Assembly (NCBI GenBank): GCA_903828565.1
Contig: CAIKMQ010000040.1
Location: forward strand, 1 to 64,000
Length of the DNA: 64,000 nt
Direction: 5' to 3'
Source of the DNA: an uncultured Leptolinea sp.
GTDB lineage: Bacteria; Chloroflexota; Anaerolineae; Anaerolineales; Anaerolineaceae
A program made the translations under genes and the position numbers. This document shows positions 45,438 through 56,700 of this stretch, piece by piece. Position 1 is the stretch's first letter. Every line of letters starts with the position of its first letter. The notes beneath the pieces are model-generated. The model was not told where the DNA came from, searched no databases, and worked only from the letters and a program-made list of their open reading frames with translations.

Positions 45438-46808
45438 CTATCGGTGTTTCTTCTTTTTCTTCCCAACCTCACTGCCAATATATATCCCAAATTTAGGCAG
45501 GATCACCCGGTGCAGTAAAAGGATCAAGCCTGCAAAACCAAATGCTATGCCAAACACCAATAGGCTGCTGGAAAGATTATTCATGATCTTTGGATCGATC
45601 AGCATAACAATCGCAAGGGTGAGCATCAGCGCGCCACCAATTAGCTTCAGTATCCTTCCGTGCTTCTCTTCCAGCCGGCTGGATTTCAGTGTAACCACCA
45701 CGGTGCCAAAGATCGCCATCTCATCAAGCTGATAGATTACCATGTACAGAATCAACAAGCCGATGAATGTACCAGTGGAGACATTGTGCGCGGTCAGCAA
45801 GTTCGACCAAATAACTGGAAAACCGGCAGTGCAAGAGAACTCTACCAGCGAGACACCTGCAGAAAGGACAACGGTGGCGCCAGCCAGACCCCAGAAATTA
45901 TCCGATTTTGCCAGCACATTACGCATTTTTGGCAACAGGCTTCCCCGATCCTTCTCGGATATCGTCAGTGATACACCTTCTTTATAAAAGAAGTAATCTT
46001 TGATATTGATGATCGCCATGGTAAAAGCTACCAGCGCAACCACGATCTGGATCCATCCCACAAAGCTGACGACCTTCAAGACACTGAACAGGCCGACAAT
46101 GAAGAGGGCATAGATACCCGCTGTGACGGTCAGGAAGATCAACCCGATCAATAGTACTTTGCGGCGCGACCCGGTATGGATGGACAGTGCCATCAACATG
46201 GAAAGCACCCATAACGAGCATGGGTTGAAGCCATCCACAAAGGAGATGAGCAACGTGCTGATGGTCAGGGATTGCGTGTTCAGGTCGATGCGCCCCAGCA
46301 ATGGCACATCAATATAGGAAGCATTCGGGTCTATAACTTCAGGCTGTACAGGGCCTGTTACTACATCACTGGCTTTCCCGTCAATAATGCCTGCTCCGGC
46401 ATCTGGGCAGCCGCTCGCCAGGCAGACATCTACTGCTGCCTGTATTTGCTCCTGAATGACATCACTGAAACCCACAAAGTACTGGGATCCGATAAACGTT
46501 GTTGGTACACCGGTTGGTTCGAAACCGTATGCGGCTGCCATTTTGAACATCAGTTCACGGTTGCTGTCGCTACTCCAAACCTCATAAGCGCGAATTTCTA
46601 TAGATGGGTTGGCAGCAGCCAGCTCTTCGAGGAAAGGTTTCTCAGCTGCGCAATGCGGGCAACCATCCCCCCAGAACAGGTAAATGATCGGATGGTCGGC
46701 ATTTTGGGTTTGCGCCTGAACGGTTGCTGCCCCCAGCCAGACCAGGGTGATCGTGATCAACAGAACAAGACCTAACTTGAAGGGGTTTCTTTTAACCCAC
46801 GAGAGCAT
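45438..46808 (-). CDS. Thioredoxin-like / CcdA (DsbD-type) fusion membrane protein
   Basis: After a signal/anchor segment (to about 33) comes an exported thioredoxin-like domain with redox pair in FWGDGCPHCAAEKPFL and cis-Pro in GVPTTFIGSQYFVG. A six-helix CcdA/DsbD-like domain follows, with Cys in the first and fourth helices (FVDGFNPCSLW, LVEFSCTAGFP). It probably carries reductant across the membrane to exported thiols, fitting haem attachment or cysteine export genes elsewhere here. Basic KKKKKHR tail. 456 residues. Confidence 0.85.
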   Translation of the reverse strand: MLSWVKRNPFKLGLVLLITITLVWLGAATVQAQTQNADHPIIYLFWGDGCPHCAAEKPFLEELAAANPSIEIRAYEVWSSDSNRELMFKMAAAYGFEPTGVPTTFIGSQYFVGFSDVIQEQIQAAVDVCLASGCPDAGAGIIDGKASDVVTGPVQPEVIDPNASYIDVPLLGRIDLNTQSLTISTLLISFVDGFNPCSLWVLSMLMALSIHTGSRRKVLLIGLIFLTVTAGIYALFIVGLFSVLKVVSFVGWIQIVVALVAFTMAIINIKDYFFYKEGVSLTISEKDRGSLLPKMRNVLAKSDNFWGLAGATVVLSAGVSLVEFSCTAGFPVIWSNLLTAHNVSTGTFIGLLILYMVIYQLDEMAIFGTVVVTLKSSRLEEKHGRILKLIGGALMLTLAIVMLIDPKIMNNLSSSLLVFGIAFGFAGLILLLHRVILPKFGIYIGSEVGKKKKKHR

Positions 46809-46901
46809 AAATCCTCCACCGGGGGCGGCAATGCCACCCCCGCAAGATATTTGTTAATTTCTCCCCAATTGTATCAAAAAAATCTACTTCTCCTGTAAGG
46901 A

Positions 46902-48119
46902 TCAACCGGCAGTCACACGGTTTTTCATATCCTTCATCCAGAGGGTGATCATTGCTCCGATGAATATCATGGCAACACAAACGAGCATAGCCGGAAGGAA
47001 ATCCCCTTCGCCAGTCTTCAGCGCTTCCATAATATATACGAAGACCACTGATGCCTGCCCGATAAGCTGGATTAACCCATTGGATGTTCCTTCAGGCGTG
47101 GGGTAAGTCACCTCTGCTACATACTGCATACCCACCGGGCTAGTGCTGATGAGGAAGAAGCCAAACAAGAAAGAGCATGCGAACAATAACCAGGGTACGT
47201 TGACCAGTGTGAGGCCAATCAGGCCGGGTATGGATAGGAACATTCCGATCCTAAGGAAAGGAACCCGTTTCCCTGACCTGTCTGATATCGCAGGAATGGC
47301 GACTGCTCCTACCAATCCACCCAGAATTAGCATGGCACCCATCGTTCCAGCATCCATGGCAGAAAAACCACGCGGTCGGATGATGCCTTCCACCCATGTG
47401 GAGATGCCATTAAAGACGCCCATCCCCAGGAACCATATGGCAGCATACAGCCAGAACCCAGGCTGGCGGATGGCATGTTTCAAGCCGGCAAGCATGAGGG
47501 ATCGTTCTTCCATTTCCGGGGGGCAAGGCGGTGTTGCGGGTTTATCCCTCGCAAAAATCAGGAACAAGATCGCCGTGAGAGCCGAGAAACCACCGAATGC
47601 TAGTTGCATATTGGCGATGCCCATGCCCATCAAGGCCGGCGGCAGCACCATACCGATTGCAGTCCCCAACAGGTTGGCCAGGATTACCAGCCCCACCGCG
47701 GTAGCGCGCTCCTTCGGGCCGAACCAATTGGCAGCGGCTTTCGTCCATGAGTTCAATAAGAAGGGCTGCGCGGCTGCCAATCCGATGGTACTGATCAGTA
47801 CCAGGGTGTAATTATCTGCTGCCAGGCCGCGAGCAACTCCGCTGATGCCCATCAAGATCGCTCCGATCGAGACTGCAAATTTGAAACCGATCGTATCGAT
47901 TAACCAGGATACTGGAATGGACAGGGGGATAAATGCGATCATAAAGCTCATTGCCAGAAAGCCGATCTGTAATTCGCTCACACCATAGTATTCTGCTGCA
48001 GAGCCATTAATGGGTGCATATGAGATCCAGAGCAATTGAATTGCCAGGTTAATCAGCATAAAAGCTGCGAGTACTACCCATCTTTTCGGGTACAGTGTAA
48101 ATCCGGATGTTTGGTTCAT
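46902..48119 (-). CDS. Major facilitator superfamily transporter
   Basis: About 405 residues with 12 hydrophobic segments, starting MNQTSGFTLYPKRWVVLAAFMLINLAIQ. The loop after helix 2 reads WLIDTIGFKFAVSIG; IPAISDRSGKRVPFLRIG is the equivalent loop of the second half. It looks like the FLVCR/metabolite-exporter or UMF-type branch; the substrate is unknown. ATG at 48119 has GAGG 6 bases upstream. It is divergent from pfaD. Confidence 0.8.
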   Translation of the reverse strand: MNQTSGFTLYPKRWVVLAAFMLINLAIQLLWISYAPINGSAAEYYGVSELQIGFLAMSFMIAFIPLSIPVSWLIDTIGFKFAVSIGAILMGISGVARGLAADNYTLVLISTIGLAAAQPFLLNSWTKAAANWFGPKERATAVGLVILANLLGTAIGMVLPPALMGMGIANMQLAFGGFSALTAILFLIFARDKPATPPCPPEMEERSLMLAGLKHAIRQPGFWLYAAIWFLGMGVFNGISTWVEGIIRPRGFSAMDAGTMGAMLILGGLVGAVAIPAISDRSGKRVPFLRIGMFLSIPGLIGLTLVNVPWLLFACSFLFGFFLISTSPVGMQYVAEVTYPTPEGTSNGLIQLIGQASVVFVYIMEALKTGEGDFLPAMLVCVAMIFIGAMITLWMKDMKNRVTAG

Positions 48120-48331
48120 GAATAACCTCATAAATATTAGAATAAGAACTAATAGAATTAACCCTGCGCTTTTCTTACCGATACGCTCCCGATTTTTTCA
48201 CCTCCTTCACCACTTTTTATCCCCGGTAATACAGAGGAACTTACTGCTCACCCTGTACAAACTCAATCGCAACCCCGGTGAACCCATAGTGTTAAGATGG
48301 ATATACTTATACCATTACCGAGGAAAAATAT

Positions 48332-49918
48332 ATGATCCAAACTGCTTTGAGCTCGTTAAAGACTGGTGCTTCTATTCTCGCCGAACCTGAAAATCTGGCT
48401 GCATGCGCGCAGGAGCTCAACGCCCTGGAAAGTAACCTGGCTCTCGTTCAGGAGGGTAACCAGTTGAAGCTTTCCCGTTCATCCACATCAAGCCAGCTGG
48501 CATTTATCCCGGCCCTCCTGCCTGAATCCCTGGGGGATGCCTCATTCTGCAAGACGTATGGCACCCGGTACGCTCTGTACACTGGCGCAATGGCCAACGG
48601 AATTGCATCTGAGGAGCTTGTCATCGCTATGGGCAAAGCGGGAATGATGGGATCATTTGGCGCCGGTGGATTGTTGCCAGACCGCATTGAACGTGCCATC
48701 CAAATGATCAAGGCTGCGCTTCCTACTGGACCTTACGCATTCAATCTCATTAATAGCCCGAATGAACCCGCCCTCGAGGCTCGGACTGCGGAACTATATA
48801 TCCAACACGACCTCCCGGTGATCGAAGCATCCGCTTACCTGGGGCTGACAATCAACCTGGTGTGGTATCGCGCAAGCGGATTGAGCCAGGACGCAGATGG
48901 CAAGATACTGATCCGGCACCACATCATAGCTAAAGTATCTCGTAAAGAGATCGCAAAGCGTTTTCTGGAGCCTGCACCGGACGATCTGCTTAATCAGCTG
49001 GTCTCAGATGGCAGGATTACCCCCCAGCAGGCTGAATTGGCACGCCGGGTTCCCATGGCAGATGACATCACTGTGGAAGCGGATTCAGGCGGTCATACCG
49101 ACAACCGTCCCCTGGTTAATGCCCTGCCAGCCATCATTCGATTAAGAGATGCGGTTCAAGAAAAACGCCAGTATGCGCTCAGCGTCCGCATCGGAGCTGC
49201 CGGAGGTATCTCCACCCCAGAAGCTGCTCTCGCCGCTTTCATGATGGGTTCTGCCTATATCACCACCGGTTCCATCAACCAGGCCTGCGTTGAGGCTGCT
49301 GCCAGTGAACACACTCGCCGATTGCTCCAGCAGGCTGAAATGACCGATGTCGCAATGGCTCCTGCAAGCGATATGTTCGAAATGGGAGTGAGAGTTCAGG
49401 TGCTAAAACGCGGAACCATGTTCGCAATGCGGGGACAGAAGCTTTTTGAGATCTACAGCCGCTACAATTCCATTGATGAAATTCCTGCAGCTGAACGTGA
49501 AAAGCTGGAAACCAGTACCTTCCAGATGTCTCTTACCGATGTCTGGCAGGAATGCCTAAAATTCTTCACCCTCCGTGATCCCCGGCAAATAGAGCGGGCG
49601 GAAAAAGATCCCCACGCCAAAATGGCACTGATCTTCCGCTGGTACCTGGGGCTATCTTCCCGCTGGTCCAACATCGGCGAGAAGGGCCGTGAAATGGATT
49701 ACCAAGTCTGGTGTGGCCCAGCGATGGGTGCGTTCAATGATTGGGTGAAAGGCACTTACCTCGAGCAGGTGGAAAACCGGCATGCACCGGATGCCAACTT
49801 GCACATCCTTACCGGAGCTGCCTACCTGCTGCGTCTGCGCTATCTCGAAAGCCAGGGGATCAAAGTCGATCCAGCCCTGGCAACATACTCCCCGCAAAAA
49901 TCCTTGATACAAGCCTAG
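48332..49918 (+). CDS. pfaD: PfaD-type trans-acting enoyl reductase
   Basis: Flavin-binding TIM-barrel protein of 528 residues in the PfaD family of polyunsaturated-fatty-acid and polyketide systems. Hallmarks are FCKTYGTRYALYTGAMANGIASEELVIAMGKAGMMGSFGAGGL, YAFNLINSPNEPALE, VEASAYLGL-like VIEASAYLGLTINLVWYRA, ADDITVEADSGGHTDNRPL and VRIGAAGGISTPEAALAAFMMGSAYITTGSINQA. It would reduce enoyl intermediates on the adjacent synthase, which lacks an internal reductase. It is transcribed towards the transferase/synthase genes and separated from them by a shared terminator. Confidence 0.93.
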   Translation: MIQTALSSLKTGASILAEPENLAACAQELNALESNLALVQEGNQLKLSRSSTSSQLAFIPALLPESLGDASFCKTYGTRYALYTGAMANGIASEELVIAMGKAGMMGSFGAGGLLPDRIERAIQMIKAALPTGPYAFNLINSPNEPALEARTAELYIQHDLPVIEASAYLGLTINLVWYRASGLSQDADGKILIRHHIIAKVSRKEIAKRFLEPAPDDLLNQLVSDGRITPQQAELARRVPMADDITVEADSGGHTDNRPLVNALPAIIRLRDAVQEKRQYALSVRIGAAGGISTPEAALAAFMMGSAYITTGSINQACVEAAASEHTRRLLQQAEMTDVAMAPASDMFEMGVRVQVLKRGTMFAMRGQKLFEIYSRYNSIDEIPAAEREKLETSTFQMSLTDVWQECLKFFTLRDPRQIERAEKDPHAKMALIFRWYLGLSSRWSNIGEKGREMDYQVWCGPAMGAFNDWVKGTYLEQVENRHAPDANLHILTGAAYLLRLRYLESQGIKVDPALATYSPQKSLIQA

Positions 49919-49928
49919 CTAAAAGTAA

Positions 49929-49958
49929 ACCCCGGCAATTATCACTAAACGCCGGGGT
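49929..49958. terminator. Bidirectional terminator between pfaD and the transferase gene
   Basis: An 8-bp stem (ACCCCGGC with GCCGGGGT) is followed by CTTTTATT on the plus strand. On the minus strand TTTACTTTT follows. It overlaps the last codons of the converging transferase gene. Confidence 0.7.
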
Positions 49959-50658
49959 CTTTTATTGTAAGCTTGAGTTCGACCTCTGCTGGCCCTGCCA
50001 GTTGACAGATAGTCAATACATATTCATCCACCTGCCGCCATGCCGCTCGGGGTTGATAGGGTAAACCAGCTACAGAAATCTCAAACTGCTGCCAGCCTGA
50101 TGGTGTAGTGATCTGATGCAACCACGAACGGCATTCAACTATCCGCGTATCCATGGAAAGCCCTCGGCCGAGTGCTTTCATTGCAGCTTCCTTAATGCTC
50201 CAAAGCAAACTGCTGTCGCGGGGTAAATCCTCGCTGTCAGCCAGCCACGATTGCTCACCCGTGGTGAAATAATCCTCCAGAAATGCTTCGGAATGGGATG
50301 TGATCTTTTCCAGATCACATCCAAAAATGTCGGCTTCATTCTGTGAAAACCCGGCAAGAACTGCCCCCCCGCTATGGGATAAGGAGATGCTCCCGAAGGG
50401 TTCACCAGATACCATCACCCAGGGCTTCCCGGAAAAATCCTTTTTTATTTCAATGATACCAATTTCCTCATCAGGTATTTTTACGGTCTGCCGGATGAGC
50501 TGCTTCGCCAACCAACGGCTGGCCAGCCATTCATCCCTTCTCTGAGGGATGGTCATGCGCTCTAACTCATGCTGTTCCTGTGGTGACAGCAGAGATTCCA
50601 GCAGCATGCGCGCCTTGTCAAACCCGCTGGAATACTTCCAGAACTCAAGCTCGATCAT
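49945..50658 (-). CDS. 4'-phosphopantetheinyl transferase (Sfp family, PfaE role)
   Basis: Installs the CoA-derived phosphopantetheine arm on carrier domains. About 237 residues: ASRWLAKQLIR, WVMVSGEPFGSISLSHSGGAVLAG, the Mg-binding FGCDLEKI and the WSIKEAAMKALGRGLSMD motif. The Glu of the metal triad and Lys of the KEA motif are in place. It lies 49 bases downstream of the megasynthase and is probably in its operon, indicating a dedicated partner for that synthase's unusual carrier domains. Confidence 0.92.
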   Translation of the reverse strand: MIELEFWKYSSGFDKARMLLESLLSPQEQHELERMTIPQRRDEWLASRWLAKQLIRQTVKIPDEEIGIIEIKKDFSGKPWVMVSGEPFGSISLSHSGGAVLAGFSQNEADIFGCDLEKITSHSEAFLEDYFTTGEQSWLADSEDLPRDSSLLWSIKEAAMKALGRGLSMDTRIVECRSWLHQITTPSGWQQFEISVAGLPYQPRAAWRQVDEYVLTICQLAGPAEVELKLTIKDPGV

Positions 50659-50707
50659 GTGAACACCGGACGGCAGAGTATGATCTCCGCCGCCCGGTAT
50701 ACCCTTT

Positions 50708-53700
50708 TTAATCCTCTCCGATCAGAACCCGCATGGGAGCCAGCAGCACCGGATCCGATGTATAAGGCAATGGAGATGTCTGATAATTCTGTACCTCCAG
50801 GAACACCTGGCCTTGCGAATCCACCACGCGGGCGTTAAATCGCAGCGTGCCATCTGTATTCACTGGATGAACCTCTGCAAAAATGGCTTCACCATTAACT
50901 GGCCGCGGGTAGATCACCAGGCTGCCGATCGCATGGGGTAAAGCCATAGTACCGGTAGACGCTGCTTCCCATAGACCGGCGGTTTGGAAACATAGCTCCA
51001 CCAGCATGGGGACGCTCAACTGCCCATCCTTCGCAGCTTCTTTCACCCGGTCAGCAAGTTTTCCCAGAACCGCATCACCGGACCGGCTGGCGCAGTCGAT
51101 CACCTGAAATGATGGTCCGTGGAAGTACAAGCGGTAGATATCATCCGCGCACACCGTGGCGGTATCCATCCAAACCGGGATATCTGTTGACACGGCGGGG
51201 GTAACCGCCTTTTCAGCCAGGTAGACCTTGCCGCTAAAGTGCAGTAGATGTTGATTACTGCCGTCATGCCGCGCGGTATCAGATTCCAGGGTTGCATGCA
51301 CGACCAGCTTGTCATCTTCTTTCACAGCACGGGCTTTCCACTGTATGTGGCGTGGCTGATTCTTATAGAATTTGAAAGGAGCCAGGAATCGGATGTCTTC
51401 CAACCGGTCAACTGAGAAACCGCCTTTTCTCCCGGCCAGCGTACTGGCGATATGCCTGGCGGCCACCGAGAATCCCTCAATCCCGATCACACCGGGTAAT
51501 ACGGGTGTGCCGTTGATGGCATGATCCTGTAAAAATGCATGTCTGGCGGGATCCAGCACGGTTTCCAGATGCAGCATTCCCTGTGCGTCAAAATCAACCA
51601 CATGAGACAGCATGGCATGTTCCGGTGTTCCGGCACGCAAGGCAGCATCCGCGCGAGCTGTATCCAGCCCGTGGCCTTCCCCGGCAGCCAATAGCATGCC
51701 ACCCAGGTTACCAGCTACTACCACCTCACCCCGTGTTCCGGCTTCCAATTCGCGCCGGACAAAAATTGCCGCTGCGCCAGGTTTCATCATACTGATCCCG
51801 GCACGCTCCATCAACATAGGAATGCTGCCGCGGCTGGCCATACCCACTTCCGCCCAGGCTCCCCAGTCAATGGAGATTGCCTGGATTGACGGCTGGCTGT
51901 TGTTCAACCAGGCAGCGACCTTACTTAAGCCATCATTGGCGGCACTGTAGTCCACCTGACCGGCGTTACCGAAACGCCCGGCGACCGAAGTAAAGAACAC
52001 TACCCGTTCTGGCTGACATTCTGCATTTTGCATTTCTTTGTACAGATTGAAGAAGCCGTCAATCTTCACATCCATCACCTGGTGGAATTCTTCGACCGAC
52101 TTGCCTTCCACCTTCCGACTCTTCTCCACTCCCGCAGCATGGATGAAGACATCCACCCGCCCGGCTTTAGCCGCTATCGAACGGACCGCTTCACCGCAGG
52201 ATTGTGCATCCTGAACATCACAGATGATGTTTTCTACACGGCCGCCCAAAGCCGAAACGGCAGAGATCATCTCATGCATGGCCTTTGCTTTTTCCAGTAT
52301 GGCTAACTGCTGGTCGATAGCGACCGGGGTTGCTTTCTTGCCGGAATCTGTGATGGCCGCGGCAATCTCGCTTTTTAATCCTTCCCGATCCACAGTCAGT
52401 TTTTTCAGTTTGGGATCTCCAGCAGGCAACAGGTGACTACGGCTGAGCAAAAAGAATGTGCCTTTTGTTGCATGGGCCAAATCCAACACCACCGGTGGAA
52501 TTATGCCCGCCGTACCACCTGAAATTACAAATACCGATCCCTGTGTTAATGGTTGGGTGCCTGCAGGCATCGCTTCGTCCAGGACGACCGGCGTATAACG
52601 CAGGTCGCCTTCCCGGCTGATCTCGACCGCAGACGAATCATGCAGTGTTTCATCCAACAGATGGCTGGCGATGTTTACCGGGCTGGAGGTTATCTCAAAA
52701 TCCACTACTTTAGCGAAAGTTAATTTCCGTTCTCGGGCCAGAGCTTTCACAAAGCCAGTGACGACTCCACCCAACGGGTTGGAGGTCCCGGAAAAGCCCA
52801 TCAGACCGCCCATCCGGGTGGCTGCAATGACAAATGTCTGCTCAGGCAATACTTTGGCCAGCGTGAAGAGAGTTTCAGCCCGCTGATCAATAGCTGACTT
52901 CCACCCATGGAGATCTGTGTTTTTCCAAACCGGGTCTGCATCCAGAGCGGGCAGGAAGTAAACACCCTGAATAGCTCCTTTTTCATTCCATTCGATCGTC
53001 TGGCTGGCAGCTTCAGCCGCAGCTACAATCAAGGTTTGTACACCCCGGGCTTTCAGCTTTTTTGCCAGTGCCTCGGCAACCTTCCCGGTGTCTTTAACAA
53101 TCAGGATTCGGCTATTATCATTGAGCTCTACACCCGTTGGCAGGCACAGATCCAATCTCGGCCGCATTACAGGCCGTGGAACTCTCCTTTGAATGGCCGG
53201 ATCGACTTCTTCTTTGTAAGCCACCTGCTTAGATACTTCCGCTTGAGCGCCGTCTTCTGACCGCTGTTCTACTGCGGATTGCGCAAGGTTATCCAAAACA
53301 AAACCAATCACCTTGTTCAAAGTGTTGTATTCGGATAGGCGCAAATCTTCACGCCGGGGGATGCCGTAATGTGTGCGGATCGAAGCGAACAGCTCAGCTT
53401 GTTTGACCGTATCGATACCCAGATCGGCTTCGAGGTCCAATTCCAGGTCCAGCATCTCAGGAGGATAGCCGGTCTTCTCGCTAACCACTCCGAGTACGTG
53501 TATCCGGATCGCATCTGTTTCGCTTCCGTTGTCTTTTCCGGTGGTGGCTGCATCCTGGCTTTTTTCCACTACAGTCTGTTCTACCGCTGGCGAAATGGGA
53601 GTTTGTATGGAGGTAGTTGCTGCACCTTGATCCAGGTTACCGGTCACAAACCCGATCACTTTATTGAGCGTATTGTATTCAGCCAGACGCAGATCTTCCC

Positions 53701-56700
53701 GCCGGGGGATTCCATAATGCGTGCGGATGGTTGCGAACAGTTCCGCTTGTTTGACAGTATCAATGCCCAGATCTGCTTCCAGATCCAGTTCCAGGTCAAG
53801 CATCTCGGGGGGGTACCCTGTCTTCTCGCTGACCACCTGGAGAACATGTGCCCGAATCTCTTCTACGCCCATATTTTGCGGCACGTTCAGAGCGCTGGCT
53901 GTTTCAACAGGTTTCCCGGTCAAAACCTTTTGGCTGAGCGGCGCAACCCTTGCCTCTACCACTACAGGACGCGGATGCAGATTTCCCGGACGACCTGCCC
54001 ACAGCGTGGGTCCTTGCCCATACTGCCAGCGGGATCCTGACGGACTGCGGCGCGGTTCGCCCTGGTCTTTGATACGCAGGGTCCTGGTCGTGAGTTCCAG
54101 ATCCGCATGATCATATCCCGACATCTGCACCAACCAGGGACGGTACACAGCCTGATCGATCCGATTACTACCGCCATCGATTTTCCTGTAAAGGGTCATG
54201 GCGATCTGTGAACCAAAGCCGGCACCGAGGCGTAAGGCATATTGCGGGTCATACTTACCACCACGCGAAAGGTTCAGGTCGCCCAGATCCGGGTCAGGTT
54301 CGAAACCCTCATGGATGTGTGCGATCGGTGGAACCTTTCCCGTTTCCAGTATCTTGACCGCAATGACATCTTCAATACCAACACCCATGGAATGCCCGGT
54401 ATAGCCCTTGGTATTCGCAACGATCACTTTATTCGCCACAGAGCCAAAAGTCTGCCTCAAAGCATGGATCTCCGCCGCAGCGCTGCCACCGCGTGCAGGG
54501 GTGTACGTTTCATGGGAGATGAAAGCCAGGCGGGGAGCCATGTCACTGCGAAGGTCATTGAAACGGGATTCAGCAACACTGACCACCCGTTCCATAATAG
54601 ATGAAACATGGTTCACATCCAACCGGGTACCGTGGAAGGCTGAATTGGCGGTCACCGTAGCAACCACCTCGCAAATTCCTCGCACCCCGCGTTCACGGGC
54701 GGCGTCTTCACTTTCAAGCACCAGTGCCGCCGCGCCCATCCCCATGATCATCCCGTTGCGCCGTCGATCAAACGGAAGTGCGGCTACGCGCACATTCCCT
54801 TCGGTCGTGGCAGCTCCGCTGGCAAACATGCTCGTGCCGATCCATTTCACCAGATTGGGATTGGTCACATCATCACCGGCTATGATGATCACCCGCCGGC
54901 ATCTGCCGTTGCGAATCCAGTCCTCTGCGATGGATACCGCGTGGGTGGTGGTCGCACAAGCCGCGTTCACGTGGGTGTTGGGACCTTTCGCCCCGATGTA
55001 TTCCGCGAATTGCGCATGCCCCATGGATAACACACGGAAAATGAACCTGCGATCGAAACTGTAGTTTAATTCCTCGATCTGGTTGCGGAGTTCAATTGCC
55101 CGCTGTTCCAAGGCAGTCACAACCTGAGGTGTACCAGCCTTGCTGAACTGGAAGATAAGTGTCTGTACCTCATCCAGTTGGGCGGAAAGCACCTGGTACT
55201 GGCTGTATGCATCCGTTTCCTGTGCCATGCGGTCTAAACCCGGGAATGCCGCGCAAAAGATCACCCCGGTCTCTTCTTGCATGGCAGCCGGCAACTTCCA
55301 ACGGTCCGGTAAATATGTGCCTCTGCTGGTACTTTTATAGCTCATCACCAGTGGTATGCCGGCATCCCTTAGTGCTTCGATACCCGCAGCAATCGCCAAT
55401 TGAGAGCTGATATCCAGCGAACCCACGCGTTCCTCGGGAACGCCGAAATCCTTCTCAAGATCAAAATCTCCCCTCTGGCCTGCCAATTTGATCGTTTGCT
55501 CAACATCTGTGACTTCTTCCATCACTGCGCCGGCTTCGCTTTTAATCAGCCGTGTGACCTTCATATCTAGCATGGATTTACGCATATCATCCGAGAAGGA
55601 TTCAATACGCATCTCACCCGATAAGATGCTCTCAATGTTCCGGTCGTCAAATACCCGGTTATCCTTGCCAGGCAAGCCTAAACCGGCTCCGGTAACAACT
55701 ACCGAACCGGTCAACGGCATTCGCCCCTCGTGGATACCTTCCACGCTTTTCTTGTCAGACTCCGCCCCCTGCTTTGGGGAAGAACTGACTGCCACCTGAA
55801 GCTCAGGCTTTACCGGGGTGCCTCCAATCCCGCTGGCGAATAATCCACAGAGTGCTTCATTGAAGCTGGCTTTACCACCTTTTCGCGGATGATTGGTCGA
55901 GAGGAGTGCCACCCCCGGTTTATCTTTCTGGTTATCTGCTGCCAGGGCGTTCAGAACACGCTTCGGGCCAACCTCTACAAATGCGCGGGCACCCAGGTCG
56001 TACAATGTGCGCATGCTTTTGACAAATTGCACTGGTGAAGCCACCTGCGCCCCCAGTATCTGAACGATCTCTTCGCGGGTAGACGGGTAGACATCACCGG
56101 TGACATTGGCAATGATGGTTCTTTCCGGGGCATGGATCTCCATGCGTTTGATCACTTCCATCAGAGGTACACTGGCTGGTGCCACAATGCGCGTATGGAA
56201 TGCATGTGAAACAGGGATCTTGACCGCCTGGAAGCCTTCTGCGCTGAACCGGGCAACCGCTTCATCCACAGCTGCCGTTTCACCACCGATCACAGATTGT
56301 AACGGGCTGTTGATATTGGCAATGACAACATAGCCCTGAATGCTTTGAAGGATTTCTTCTACTTTGGCCAGTGGAGCTGAGACAGCAGCCATGCAGCCGT
56401 TATCTTCCATTTTTAATTTAGTCATCTCCTGGCCGCGGGCACTGACAACTTCCAGCGCCTGCGCAAAGCTCATCACCCCGGCAGCCACCAGCGCGGCATA
56501 TTCGCCCAGGCTGTGTCCAATGACCATATCCGGTACAAAACCGTATTTTTCCATTACCCGCAGCAGGGCTACATTGGCGGTCAGCATAGCGGGTTGGGTG
56601 ATGGCTGTATTCTTGAGGTTCTTCTCCGCCTGCGCAATAGCCTCTTCGTCACCATCCACATAAATAAAGGCAGTCAGAGGTTTACCCAGAATGGGTGCCA

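Noticed and set aside
46821-46846. G/C-rich hairpin before the thioredoxin/CcdA gene as a terminator
   Set aside because: No T-run follows on either strand; it is more likely a 5' leader structure, of unknown role.
54240-55700. KS2 interpreted as an inactive chain-length factor
   Set aside because: Cys1345, His1493 and His1533 are all present, so it cannot be called inactive from sequence.
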